This document shows, in pieces, positions 16,174 to 16,458 of a stretch of 16,458 nt of DNA. This stretch comes from Verrucomicrobiota bacterium (GTDB lineage: Bacteria; Verrucomicrobiota; Verrucomicrobiia; Opitutales; Seribacteraceae), in assembly GCA_014382645.1 (NCBI GenBank), contig JACNJI010000192.1, forward strand, positions 1-16,458, given 5' to 3'. A program made the position numbers and the translations under genes. Each line of letters starts with the position of its first letter. Position 1 is the stretch's first letter. Below the pieces are notes generated by a model. It did no database searches and was not told where the DNA came from. It was given only the letters and a program-made list of their open reading frames with translations.

Positions 16174-16458
16174 ATGAAGAAGATCGGACTCCTCAACGGC
16201 CCCAACCTCGATCGCCTCGGCAAACGCGAACCCGATGTCTACGGTTCCGTCACCCTCGCAGAGATCGAGGAAAAGGTAAAAGCCAAGGCCACCGCATGCG
16301 ACTGCGAGGTAGACGCCTTCCAGTCCAACCACGAAGGCGCCCTCATCGACAAGATACACGAATGGAGCGATGCCGGGCTCGCCGGCCTCATCCTCAACCC
16401 CGGGGCGCTCACCCACACCAGCGCGGCCTTGCGAGACGCCGTGGTCGCCTCGGGCCTC
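16174..16458 (+). CDS. aroQ: 3-dehydroquinate dehydratase, type II (3' end outside window)
   Basis: 95 codons are present and the frame is open at the edge; the family has about 145 residues, so roughly a third is missing. AroQ removes water from 3-dehydroquinate in the shikimate pathway. [17 protein letters not shown] (8-24) holds the catalytic Tyr (Y23) and Arg (R18) of the flexible lid. [11 protein letters not shown] (49-59) and [16 protein letters not shown] (74-89, with N75 and H81) form the substrate site. The catalytic His of the later block lies beyond the window. It follows nif3 by 47 bp and probably shares its transcript. In many bacteria aroQ precedes accB/accC; that cannot be checked here. 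Confidence 0.93.
   Translation, partial: MKKIGLLNGPNLDRLGKREPDVYGSVTLAEIEEKVKAKATACDCEVDAFQSNHEGALIDKIHEWSDAGLAGLILNPGALTHTSAALRDAVVASGL

Overview
The window looks like a chromosomal segment of a Gram-negative bacterium of the phylum Verrucomicrobiota, probably class Opitutia (the Opitutales/Puniceicoccales group). Three things point there. LPS genes show an outer membrane. Two surface or secreted protein types, a Trp-rich C-terminal domain and a TIGR02597-like protein, are ones I associate with Verrucomicrobiota. A degenerate TraR/DksA-family gene sits between ileS and lspA. This placement comes from recognition, not from a search. I see no CRISPR array, insertion sequence, phage gene or replication origin.

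Left flank (1-3147): accessory and surface-related. The window opens in the last 130 codons of a Trp-rich protein on +. About 630 bp without a convincing gene follow. Then comes a large signal-peptide protein on - with two glycine/tyrosine-rich modules, ending at a clear intrinsic terminator.

Cell envelope (3148-5102, -): kdsB (CMP-KDO synthesis) is translationally coupled by an ATGA overlap to an LptF/LptG-family permease (LPS export). Divergent from it, trpB and yicC run on + and are also joined by an ATGA overlap; trpA is not adjacent.

Central operon (7365-11795, -): ileS, a TraR/DksA-family gene with a histone-H1-like Lys/Ala/Pro tail, and lspA, read in that order with small gaps. Divergent from ileS is a CaCA-family Na+/Ca2+ antiporter (11936-12967, +).

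Translation cluster (13061-15247, -): an initiator-type tRNA-Met(CAT), rpsB with a long acidic Ala/Pro/Glu tail, and tsf. Divergent from it on + are a Nif3/DUF34 metal protein and the 5' part of aroQ, cut by the window edge. These two genes use visibly more C-ending codons than the rest.

Most of the window is housekeeping and I see no clear new defence or mobile system. The points most worth a second look are the H1-tailed DksA-like protein lacking three of four zinc cysteines, the IleS C-terminal zinc ribbon with two Cys positions occupied by Ser, the initiator tRNA with U1-A72 and C73, and the two surface proteins at the left edge.
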